Origin: Nitrospirota bacterium
GTDB taxonomy: Bacteria; Nitrospirota; Thermodesulfovibrionia; Thermodesulfovibrionales; UBA6898
Direction: 5' to 3'
Length of the DNA: 59,560 nucleotides
NCBI GenBank assembly: GCA_016217675.1
Contig: JACRHC010000009.1
Span: 1 to 59,560, forward strand
The position numbers were made by a program, and so were the translations under genes. Below are positions 54,301-59,560 of the stretch, one piece after another. The notes below the pieces were generated by a model that did no database searches, was not told where the DNA came from, and saw nothing but the letters and a program-made list of their open reading frames with translations. Each line of letters opens with the position of its first letter. Position 1 is the first letter of the stretch.

Positions 54301-55153
54301 CAGTACCAAGAGCAGTATTCTCGGCCTTAAGTTCCCTGATATAAAGATCCAGTTTCCCCCAATCCTGCTGGCTCTGCTGGATCTTGCCGGAGAGGTCACT
54401 GGTTATGACCGCATTTTTTTTCTCACTATTGGCAAGCTCACCCGAAAGATGCGCGACCTTCTCCTCGCTGACCGTAAGTTTCGCCTCAAGGGCTCGCTTT
54501 TCTTCAGACAATTTTGAAATTTCCCTGGCCCCTTTTTCCAGAGAGGCCTCCTTCTTTATAAGCTCATCCCTTGTTTTCCGGGCCTCGTCAAGCTGAGTTT
54601 CAAGGGCATTTTTGTCGTCGAGGGCTTTAGAAAGCCCCTTCTCTGTGAGCTGTCTCCTCCTTTCCACATCAGCAAGCTGTTTTTCAAGGTCAGTCTTTTC
54701 TAATTCGAGTATTCTTGTGCGGCTTTCCAGATCCGCTATTTGAGCGTTAGCGATAGTTGATGTTTTATCCCGAGCAGTTTCTGATTTCCTGACTGTGGGC
54801 TTATTATTAAGCACCTGCAGTTCCTTTTCTGCGAAAAGGGCGTAAGAACTTTCAGGATAGACCTCTCTCAATTTCCGGAAACTATCAGCAGCTTCCTCCC
54901 CTCTTCTGAGCTGCATGAGCGACTTGGCCCGCCAAAAAAGAACAGAATCAAGGGCTGAGCTGTCAGGATAACGCGTGAGGAAGAGATCAAATATTTCAAG
55001 CGCCTTCTCAGGGCTGGAGACAAGGTAATATTCATAGGCCTTTTCGAAGAGCTCAGCCTCCTGCATATCAGCATGGGAACTGCCGCCAGAGCAGATCAGC
55101 GCAATGAGGAGACAAATTATTGCTGCAGTATTTTTATAGACGATCTTTCCCAT
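51341..55153 (-). CDS. Giant exported coiled-coil protein with PPIase-like end
   Basis: I know of no family with this whole layout. The 1270 residues begin with a signal peptide (about 1-29), then two or three TPR-type helix pairs (FEKAYEYYLVSSPEKALEIF, DSVLFWRAKSLMQLRRGEEA), as in YbgF/BamD. Residues 125-1050 are continuous coiled coil with many KLxEL/ELxxK heptads; parts are repeated. Residues 1130-1265 resemble a SurA/PpiC tail: KEKDFREYYDKHKEQYILG, GRPFETIAKKHS and LKQGEISNIISVDNELMIIQ, but the GG-containing middle of a parvulin is lost, so catalysis is doubtful. It overlaps the true SurA-like gene by 37 bases. It may be a periplasmic spacer or holdase. Confidence 0.82.
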   Translation of the reverse strand: MGKIVYKNTAAIICLLIALICSGGSSHADMQEAELFEKAYEYYLVSSPEKALEIFDLFLTRYPDSSALDSVLFWRAKSLMQLRRGEEAADSFRKLREVYPESSYALFAEKELQVLNNKPTVRKSETARDKTSTIANAQIADLESRTRILELEKTDLEKQLADVERRRQLTEKGLSKALDDKNALETQLDEARKTRDELIKKEASLEKGAREISKLSEEKRALEAKLTVSEEKVAHLSGELANSEKKNAVITSDLSGKIQQSQQDWGKLDLYIRELKAENTALGTAVKERDKALTDAQQTIMSMKKSAADSQSLKQRNLENVTQSLAQLSAEKVFLEEEVAIEKKKADELLAALRKKDEAIERLLSEEAKLRTSDLTYHDKIKQGVEELASVRAEKEMLQTRIRTLETRDQERNSEIRKFETERNELQKQVQELESRTITAKDTLSKLEDSRKKQEELVKLSSFNEKEIGKLKAEKADLEVRLRDIDKKQSEAERALKRISDERQVAESQLKDQQARLAKSQEAIALLESSLKGSKQETSRQIQELTDRSRAADQDKKTLQEELGREKKLVEELSGKVGEREASLINEVKMLGRSRQELEARLAAEQGVRNSEIRKFETERNELQKQVQELESRTITAKDTLSKLEDSRKQQEELVKLSSFNEKEIGKLKAEKADLVVRLRDAEEKAGDLAALKQREVTAGDEKNRLERMIAEKENQNVKTLETLAQLQNRLKDSEKELAMTTQSAQEQIRLSREEKKNLEEELKKEKALSADLSRQKTENEEAAKKELIALETARREMEQTLIVERGRVSAETKKIASERDELKKQLQTFDSARKEREDLALHLEEIKRLYADAQIKGKQSEDLADDHRVLLDEKKKLEKIVTGHEEKIAALSSRLDNGVAFERERTILAAKLDEQEKRIKDQQSQISSLMTEKGATERELMEAGAALASMKTVKDTGEMHRAEVELLNSQKQQMQAELAELKRLNEQQTTRNADLTGEISTLRAQFLSYEKPFLKIGKEKYSLAAVMRESMTARIVADKIQARNVLWKTGNIVDDFIAEEVLGRKAREDMLSAESSLKESLAKQYALNDAEVAYLDKYLAVERLVKKRLSTPAVKEKDFREYYDKHKEQYILGRENRIRVLSLKYGKTDELEKGIIAVEMHGEALEGRPFETIAKKHSAIATMKEMSLSRLPEWARNKLEGLKQGEISNIISVDNELMIIQPIPSRPAYRSFEEVRKEIEKKFSAEQSEQRQSFDAWLNSLKKDVEFLK
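53111..53330. repeat. 220-bp direct repeat, copy 2 in protein order
   Basis: Identical to 53702-53921 at all but two positions, 591 bases (197 codons) apart and in the same frame. It encodes about residues 608-681 of the coiled-coil protein. The sequence between the copies is not repeated. Confidence 0.95.
53702..53921. repeat. 220-bp direct repeat, copy 1 in protein order
   Basis: Partner of 53111-53330, encoding about residues 411-484 of the coiled-coil protein. The two differences lie in one Leu/Glu and one Lys/Gln codon (VRLRD and KKQEEL contexts). Confidence 0.95.
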
Positions 55154-56088
55154 AATTTCTTCATCCAGAGGTTAAAAGCCTCTTCACGTTTTTCTTCGTA
55201 TGCCTTAGCCTGCAGTTCAGTTTTTACCCTGTCCAAGGGAGTATATACCGCAGCGGTCCTCTTCGCAATCTTGAGGATATACACGCCGTCTTTAGTCCAG
55301 ATCGGCTCGCTCACCTCACCTGTCTTCATCGAGAAGATCTTTTCATCAAGAACAGGGATAAGAGCGCCCTTCTCGAATTCTCCCAGTATGCCGCCAAGGT
55401 TCTTTACAGACTCGTCAGCGTACTTGTACACCTGCCGTTCAAAAGATTCTCCGTTTTTAATTTCGGAATAGACCTTCAGGGATCTGATCTTCAGATCAGT
55501 AATTTCGGTCAGACTCGGATTGCTGCTCAGTTTCATCACGATGGCCATGACAAGGACCTTTTCCGGGCTTTCCATAAAACGGACACGGTGCTTCTCATAA
55601 TAGCGCACAAGATCACTGCTGCTCACAAGGACTTTTGCATTGACCTCTTTTTCGATGCACTTTAGCGATATTATGTTTTCCTTAACCAGGGTCCGGTAAT
55701 CAGACATACTCATATTCTCCAGAGCGATTTTCTTTTCAAACTCATTTTGCTGTATACCCGCCTGCTCAAGAAAACTGGCGATGCTTTGACTGACCTCTTC
55801 TGCTGTTGCGTCATAGCCTTTGCGTTTTGCCTCCTGAAGTATGAGCCTCTCTTCCAGCAGGGTTTTCAGATATTGCTCGCTGACCGTTTCCCTGTCAGCT
55901 GTTTGATCAGTCCTTGCTACGAAGCTGCCATAATCAGTAAAGGTAATAACCTCGCCATTGACCACGGCAAGAGCTCTGTCAACAGTCAGACCAAAACACG
56001 TGCTGCTACAAAAAAAAAGGGCAAGAACTGGCAGCAATATTATGGAGCAATGCATCAGCCTAAACAACTGCCTGCGCCCCGCTCTCAT
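55117..56088 (-). CDS. SurA-like periplasmic chaperone / PpiC-type PPIase
   Basis: A periplasmic chaperone that helps outer-membrane proteins fold. The 323 residues hold a signal peptide (hydrophobic stretch at about 14-33), a SurA N-terminal domain (DRALAVVNGEVITFTDYGSF to about residue 160), and one PpiC parvulin domain (about 165-285) with SFERQVYKYADESVKNLGGILGEFEKG and TGEVSEPIWTKDGVYILKI. E. coli SurA has two such domains and about 430 residues. It precedes and overlaps the giant coiled-coil gene, whose end is a reduced version of the same domain. Its ATG overlaps the stop of the uracil-DNA glycosylase gene (ATGA). Confidence 0.9.
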   Translation of the reverse strand: MRAGRRQLFRLMHCSIILLPVLALFFCSSTCFGLTVDRALAVVNGEVITFTDYGSFVARTDQTADRETVSEQYLKTLLEERLILQEAKRKGYDATAEEVSQSIASFLEQAGIQQNEFEKKIALENMSMSDYRTLVKENIISLKCIEKEVNAKVLVSSSDLVRYYEKHRVRFMESPEKVLVMAIVMKLSSNPSLTEITDLKIRSLKVYSEIKNGESFERQVYKYADESVKNLGGILGEFEKGALIPVLDEKIFSMKTGEVSEPIWTKDGVYILKIAKRTAAVYTPLDRVKTELQAKAYEEKREEAFNLWMKKLWERSSIKILQQ

Positions 56089-56831
56089 TTCTTCACGCCT
56101 GCTGACAGTCCGAGACGCGCAAGAACTTTTTGCGCATCAGACCAGGTGAGCATCTTATCCCGAGGATTTCTGAGAAGATAAGCCGGATGAAATGTCGGCA
56201 TAACGGGGATGCCCTTATAATCGAGAAAATGCCCGCGCGCCGCTGTGATCTTCAAGTCAGGAGAATTCATAAGGGACTGCAAGGCTATTCTGCCGAGTGT
56301 CATAATAACAGTCGGCCTGATAATCGCTATCTGCTTTTCGATGAAACCCCTGCAGGCAGCAACCTCCTCCTCTTCCGGATCACGGTTCACAGGCGGCCTG
56401 CATTTGATGATATTTGCAATATAGACATCATCGCGCTTCAACCCCATCTTTTCGATCAGGCGCGTCAAGAGCATACCTGCATCGCCGACAAAAGGGAGCC
56501 CCTGCAGATCTTCTTCCTTGCCGGGCGCCTCGCCGATGAACATAAGCCTTGCCCCGGCATTGCCAGATCCAAAAACAATACACTTCCTCTGTTTTGAGAG
56601 CTTGCACCTCTGGCAATCACCGATGTAATCCCTTAATCCCCTGAGTTGATCATCCTTATCGCCTGTTTGGTCGGCAGGAAGCACGCCCATAATAACTTCT
56701 GCGTCGCCCTGTTGCATATCCTCCGCAGGCGCTGCTTTCCCTGCCGGGCTCACCGTTATCGGGAGATCGCCGAATCCAAGGGCCTGGTAGAATCTGAGCA
56801 GGCTCTTTATCTCTTCAACGGCAACAGTCAT
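56085..56831 (-). CDS. Family 4 uracil-DNA glycosylase (Fe-S type)
   Basis: Removes uracil from DNA after cytosine deamination or dUTP incorporation. The 248 residues carry the family-4 motifs GEAPGKEEDLQGLPFVGDAG (near 110) and MPTFHPAYLLRN, and four cysteines for a 4Fe-4S cluster: two in CQRCKLS, one in IIKCRPP and one in AACRGF. An extra 80-residue N-terminal part, with low similarity to anything known, precedes them. It lies four bases after nadK in the same direction and overlaps the surA-like gene by four bases. Confidence 0.95.
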   Translation of the reverse strand: MTVAVEEIKSLLRFYQALGFGDLPITVSPAGKAAPAEDMQQGDAEVIMGVLPADQTGDKDDQLRGLRDYIGDCQRCKLSKQRKCIVFGSGNAGARLMFIGEAPGKEEDLQGLPFVGDAGMLLTRLIEKMGLKRDDVYIANIIKCRPPVNRDPEEEEVAACRGFIEKQIAIIRPTVIMTLGRIALQSLMNSPDLKITAARGHFLDYKGIPVMPTFHPAYLLRNPRDKMLTWSDAQKVLARLGLSAGVKK

Positions 56832-56835
56832 AGCT

Positions 56836-57687
56836 TTAGCGCTCTCCCCATTTCAGCTTTGTGCGAAGGACATCAAAGTATCTTTTTCCCCCGGCAACGA
56901 GCAGACGTGCCTTGCAATCCGCCTTGACCACCTCGATAATATCATTAGTCTGCAGCGCACATCCCACCTGCCCGTCAAGGGTGAGGAAGACGTCTTCGCT
57001 TGATGACCTGAGTTTGATGGCGATCGAGACCTTGTCGGACAGCACAATCGGCCTGTTGGTAAGTGTGTGTGAACAGATGGGCGTCAGGACAATATTCTCT
57101 AACGTTGGATAAAGAATCGGTCCGCCGGCAGACAGGGAATAAGCAGTGGAACCGGTCGGCGTAGAGATGATCAGCCCGTCTGCCTTGTAGGTCGTCACAT
57201 AGGACTGATCTATACTAACCTCAAGGTCTATGATCCTTGCAAGAGCTCCCTTGTTAATGACAACATCGTTTAATACGAGGACCTGCTCGATCACCTCCCC
57301 GCCTCTGCGCAGAGTGGTTCTCAGCATAAGACGCTCTTCCAGAACACATCTGCCTGAGAGCATCTCTTCTACAGCCGAGTAGATCTCCTCCTTATTAACC
57401 TCAGTCAGGAATCCGAGGCTGCCGAGATTGATGCCTAAAACAGGAATTCCGGCGCAGGCGACAAGACGGGTCACACCCAGCATGGTCCCGTCCCCTCCAA
57501 GCACGAGAACAACCTCAACAAAAGATGGGATCTCGTTCCTGTCATATCCCCTGATGTTCAATCGCGCTGCCGTGTCCTGATCAACAAAGACTTCACAGCC
57601 CCTCTGCCTGAGCCACGGCAGGAGTTCCCTCAGGATATCCTGAGGCTCTTTCCTGCTAAGCTTGCAAATTATGCCAATCTTTTTCAT
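56836..57687 (-). CDS. nadK: NAD kinase
   Basis: Phosphorylates NAD to NADP. The 283 residues include the GGDGTMLGVTRL motif (near 65), LTEVNKEEI, VLNDVVINKGALARII and the NAD-contact DGLIISTPTGSTAYSLSAGGP. I use the ATG at 57687; a TTG codon directly before it gives one extra Met. The start overlaps tsaE by 32 bases. It is expressed in one polycistronic unit with tsaE and the uracil-DNA glycosylase, so it is probably constitutive. Confidence 0.97.
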   Translation of the reverse strand: MKKIGIICKLSRKEPQDILRELLPWLRQRGCEVFVDQDTAARLNIRGYDRNEIPSFVEVVLVLGGDGTMLGVTRLVACAGIPVLGINLGSLGFLTEVNKEEIYSAVEEMLSGRCVLEERLMLRTTLRRGGEVIEQVLVLNDVVINKGALARIIDLEVSIDQSYVTTYKADGLIISTPTGSTAYSLSAGGPILYPTLENIVLTPICSHTLTNRPIVLSDKVSIAIKLRSSSEDVFLTLDGQVGCALQTNDIIEVVKADCKARLLVAGGKRYFDVLRTKLKWGER

Positions 57688-58102
57688 CAATACCCTCTAT
57701 CTCTATCGCCCTCTCGTCCAGATCCTGGTGCGATATCCGCACAGTCACTGCATCCTTCGGCAACTCGTCTTCAGCATGCTCAGGCCATTCGACGACCGTG
57801 ACCGAATCTTCTCCTATGCAATCCCATATCCCCGTACTTTCCAGGTCCCTGCTCCCCGCAATTCGGTACAGGTCCAGATGATAAAACCGTGGCGTGCTCC
57901 TGTATTCCGTAATGATCGTGAAGCTCGGACTGATAACATCGTCCTGATTTATGCCGAATGCACGGGCAATTCCCTTGGTCATGGTCGTCTTTCCCGCCCC
58001 AAGTTCTCCATACAGCTTGACCATCATGCCTGCCCTGAGTGATCTGCCGAGTTTATAGCCGATAGCCTCTGTTTCAGCCGGGCTTCTGCTGAGGAGCTTC
58101 AC
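57656..58102 (-). CDS. tsaE: tRNA threonylcarbamoyladenosine biosynthesis protein TsaE
   Basis: An ATPase that supports the TsaB-TsaD complex making t6A37 in ANN-decoding tRNAs. The 148 residues contain Walker A GELGAGKTTMTKGIARAFG (near 35), the SPSFTIITEY switch and HLDLYRI, and end in a divergent tail that overlaps nadK. t6A is the substrate of the MtaB enzyme at 11596, so the window encodes two steps of the same modification. It overlaps the CBS gene by 29 bases. Confidence 0.95.
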   Translation of the reverse strand: MKLLSRSPAETEAIGYKLGRSLRAGMMVKLYGELGAGKTTMTKGIARAFGINQDDVISPSFTIITEYRSTPRFYHLDLYRIAGSRDLESTGIWDCIGEDSVTVVEWPEHAEDELPKDAVTVRISHQDLDERAIEIEGIDEKDWHNLQA

Positions 58103-58547
58103 CGGTCATACCCTTGATGATATCGATCTTGCCGATAATACCGACAATCTTTCCAGCCTCAATTACCGGCACAAGATGCACAGCCTTTTCAAACATTACG
58201 GATGAAACATCCTGAATGCTCGCATCGGGAGAGACTGATAAAACCTCTTTTGTGCAGATCTCCCCCACGGTAGAAGCAGATATCCTCTTGATCTCCGCCT
58301 CGACGCTGTCCGGCCTGCCAAGAGGGATGATTGCATCAAAGATCCTCAGCACTGTCGGGATGTGAAGGCGCGCGTTCTTCCGTATAAGATCGTTCTCAGT
58401 AACTATGCCGATGAGACTCCCTTTCGCATCTACCACCGGAGCACCGCTGATCTTCTTTTCAATAAAAAGTCTTCCTAATTCGTCGACGCTCATATCCTCA
58501 GTTACTGTGATAACATCGCGGGTCATTACATCCATTGCTTTGAGCAT
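58074..58547 (-). CDS. CBS-domain protein
   Basis: A 157-residue protein of two CBS motifs (AMDVMTRDVITVTEDMSVDELGRLF and EICTKEVLSVSPDASIQDVSSVM) with the GIVTENDLIRK and GIIGKIDIIKG ends. CBS pairs bind adenine nucleotides such as AMP or ATP and act as energy sensors; no effector domain is attached, so it probably regulates another protein. It heads the tsaE-nadK-udg unit, with a candidate -10 TAAAAT and -35 TTTCAC (minus strand, 58596-58601 and 58572-58577, 18 apart) in the 81-base gap before it. Confidence 0.88.
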   Translation of the reverse strand: MLKAMDVMTRDVITVTEDMSVDELGRLFIEKKISGAPVVDAKGSLIGIVTENDLIRKNARLHIPTVLRIFDAIIPLGRPDSVEAEIKRISASTVGEICTKEVLSVSPDASIQDVSSVMFEKAVHLVPVIEAGKIVGIIGKIDIIKGMTGEAPQQKPG

Positions 58548-58628
58548 AGTCCACCCTCTAATTTTTCAATAATTTTAACATGTTAGAGATTAATTGTGAA
58601 AGTAATTCTGAGGGTTGCAGATCGCGTG

Positions 58629-59339
58629 TCAGAGGATACCGATGAAACCAGCCTGTCTGCCTGTTGATCCCTTGGCAAAACGATAGGAAAAGAACTTTTC
58701 AGGGCTGCAGAATGTGCAGTCATCGGATATCCAAATATTGCCTTCAGGTACGCCCGCTGTTAACGCCTGGACCTGATTTGCAGCGGCAAGATCAAGACAA
58801 AACTTGTCACCTTTGCTCTTGAAATAGTCACTATTCCCTGTGGCCAGAGAGACTGCCCTGATCACTTCGCCGTCAACTTCATAGCAGCACTGCCTGATCG
58901 AAGGGCCGATAGCAACCTGGATATCGGCCGGATCGCTGAAGAACTTATCGTAAAATGTCAGTATGGTCTTTTTCAATATCGCCTCTGCTGTGCCGCGCCA
59001 GCCGGCATGAACAGCACCCACAACCTGTTTCTTCAGATCACAGAGCAGTACGGGCACACAGTCAGCCACCTGCACACCGATCAGAAGGCCCTTCTGCTTC
59101 GTTATGACGGCATCGGCTATTACCGGCTCAAGTGACGCTTCAATGACCACGACCTTGTCTGTATGCTTTTGGATTGGAAGATATATCTGATCCCTTGATG
59201 TCTTAAACAGCTCTGCAATGATTCCCAGGTCAGCTCCAGGATTTTTGCCGGTAAAACAGGCATTGGCAACTGTCTTCATATTGTCAGGGACGAGGATGTT
59301 ACGCATGGAGAAAGAGGAATGCCCTCGGAATCGACTCAA
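58629..59339 (-). CDS. pgeF: Polyphenol oxidase-family protein (YfiH / PgeF)
   Basis: A member of the YfiH/DUF152 family, 236 residues, with the metal and active-site Cys and His in VADCVPVLLCD, VHAGWRGTAEAIL and IGPSIRQCCYEVDGE. Characterised relatives hydrolyse purine nucleosides or correct errors in the peptidoglycan stem by removing L-Ser. The protein may therefore be an adenosine-type phosphorylase/deaminase or a wall editor. It overlaps the next gene by 41 bases and ends 81 bases before the CBS gene. Confidence 0.9.
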   Translation of the reverse strand: MSRFRGHSSFSMRNILVPDNMKTVANACFTGKNPGADLGIIAELFKTSRDQIYLPIQKHTDKVVVIEASLEPVIADAVITKQKGLLIGVQVADCVPVLLCDLKKQVVGAVHAGWRGTAEAILKKTILTFYDKFFSDPADIQVAIGPSIRQCCYEVDGEVIRAVSLATGNSDYFKSKGDKFCLDLAAANQVQALTAGVPEGNIWISDDCTFCSPEKFFSYRFAKGSTGRQAGFIGIL

Positions 59340-59560
59340 TGATGTCAGATGCTATGAGGGAGTGCATGCCCACTGTCAGAGCAGCCGTATCACCGGCCAG
59401 ACCATGCAAAAAGACCGCGAGCCTGCATGCATCAAGAGGATGCATACCTTGACCCAGCAGGCCTGCAAGCATGCCGGTCAGGACATCGCCGGCCCCGGCC
59501 GTCGCCATGCCGGGGTTGCCGGTTGTATTGATGAATATCCTGCCTTCAGGATCTGCGACA
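59299..59560 (-). CDS. NAD(P)H-hydrate dehydratase, C-terminal part (truncated by window)
   Basis: The last 86 residues of a YjeF/NnrD protein, which repairs hydrated NADH or NADPH with ADP or ATP. VADPEGRIFINTTGNPGMATAGAGDVLTGML holds the GNPGMATAGAGDVLTG nucleotide-binding signature, followed by HPLDACRLAVFLHGLAGD. The gene continues beyond position 59560; it is probably bifunctional with an N-terminal epimerase domain, as usual for this family. The stop at 59299 overlaps pgeF by 41 bases. Confidence 0.92.
   Translation of the reverse strand, partial: VADPEGRIFINTTGNPGMATAGAGDVLTGMLAGLLGQGMHPLDACRLAVFLHGLAGDTAALTVGMHSLIASDIIESIPRAFLFLHA

Overview
This 59.6-kb window is a gene-dense piece of a bacterial chromosome: about 60 protein genes, one tRNA, and no insertion sequence, prophage, CRISPR array or rRNA that I can see. 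Envelope genes (lipoproteins, Tat, SurA-like chaperones, an outer-membrane barrel-like protein, an AMIN-type amidase) indicate a Gram-negative, double-membraned cell. Gene content (MglA-like GTPase, paired MiaB/MtaB methylthiotransferases, DUF4416 protein, mycobacterial-type inositol-phosphate synthase, HEAT and HD-GYP proteins) and moderate GC suggest an uncultured Nitrospirota, or less likely a Desulfobacterota relative. That placement is inference from gene content, not from a marker tree.

Layout. 1-3.7 kb (+): a poly-C/poly-G hairpin at the very start, a YggT protein, acetyl-CoA synthetase with a textbook terminator, an unknown protein and an isochorismatase-family hydrolase. 3.8-10.2 kb (-): secA, a GAF-GGDEF diguanylate cyclase, an MglA-type GTPase with a long coiled-coil tail and two small unknown proteins, read as one unit. 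10.3-12.8 kb (+): miaB and mtaB. 12.8-13.3 kb: AT-rich spacer with a palindrome, then tRNA-Gly(CCC). 13.3-15.0 kb (-): an inositol-phosphate synthase and a CDP-alcohol phosphatidyltransferase, probably making an inositol phospholipid. 15.1-20.7 kb (+): malate dehydrogenase, an enlarged NDK-like protein, ClpC, a TlpA-like lipoprotein and a DUF4416 protein. 20.7-28.7 kb (-): outer-membrane-like protein, tatA/B, tatC, an unknown protein, HEAT protein, HD-GYP protein, rplU, rpmA, obgE, proB.

28.8-36.4 kb (+): trxA, a TlpA-like lipoprotein, and the conserved ffh-rpsP-rimM-trmD-rplS-rnhB translation and secretion run, then a DtxR/FeoA regulator, an unknown helical-repeat protein and a two-TM RCK potassium channel. 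36.5-46.4 kb (-): a B12-type radical SAM protein, a NifU-like protein, then eight genes that overlap or nearly touch: cell-wall amidase, EcfT-like protein, N-acyl-D-amino-acid deacylase, class C26 amidohydrolase, AI-2E exporter-type protein, peptide-binding lipoprotein and two peptide permeases. I infer a wall-peptide processing and uptake unit; its ATPases are not here.

46.5-59.6 kb (-): NAD(P)H-hydrate dehydratase (cut by the window end), pgeF, CBS protein, tsaE, nadK, family-4 uracil-DNA glycosylase, a SurA-like chaperone, and then four exported or membrane-anchored proteins of unknown function: a 1270-residue coiled-coil protein ending in a parvulin-like domain, a TPR membrane protein, a LysM-like secreted protein, and a protein with four Ig-like repeats and an AMIN-like tail. 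This last set is the best candidate here for an undescribed envelope system. Other points worth attention are promoters whose -10 box lies only 5-10 bases before the start codon (secA, miaB, mdh, the DtxR gene), a rimM gene without a normal start codon, and a 220-bp nearly identical in-frame repeat inside the giant coiled-coil gene.
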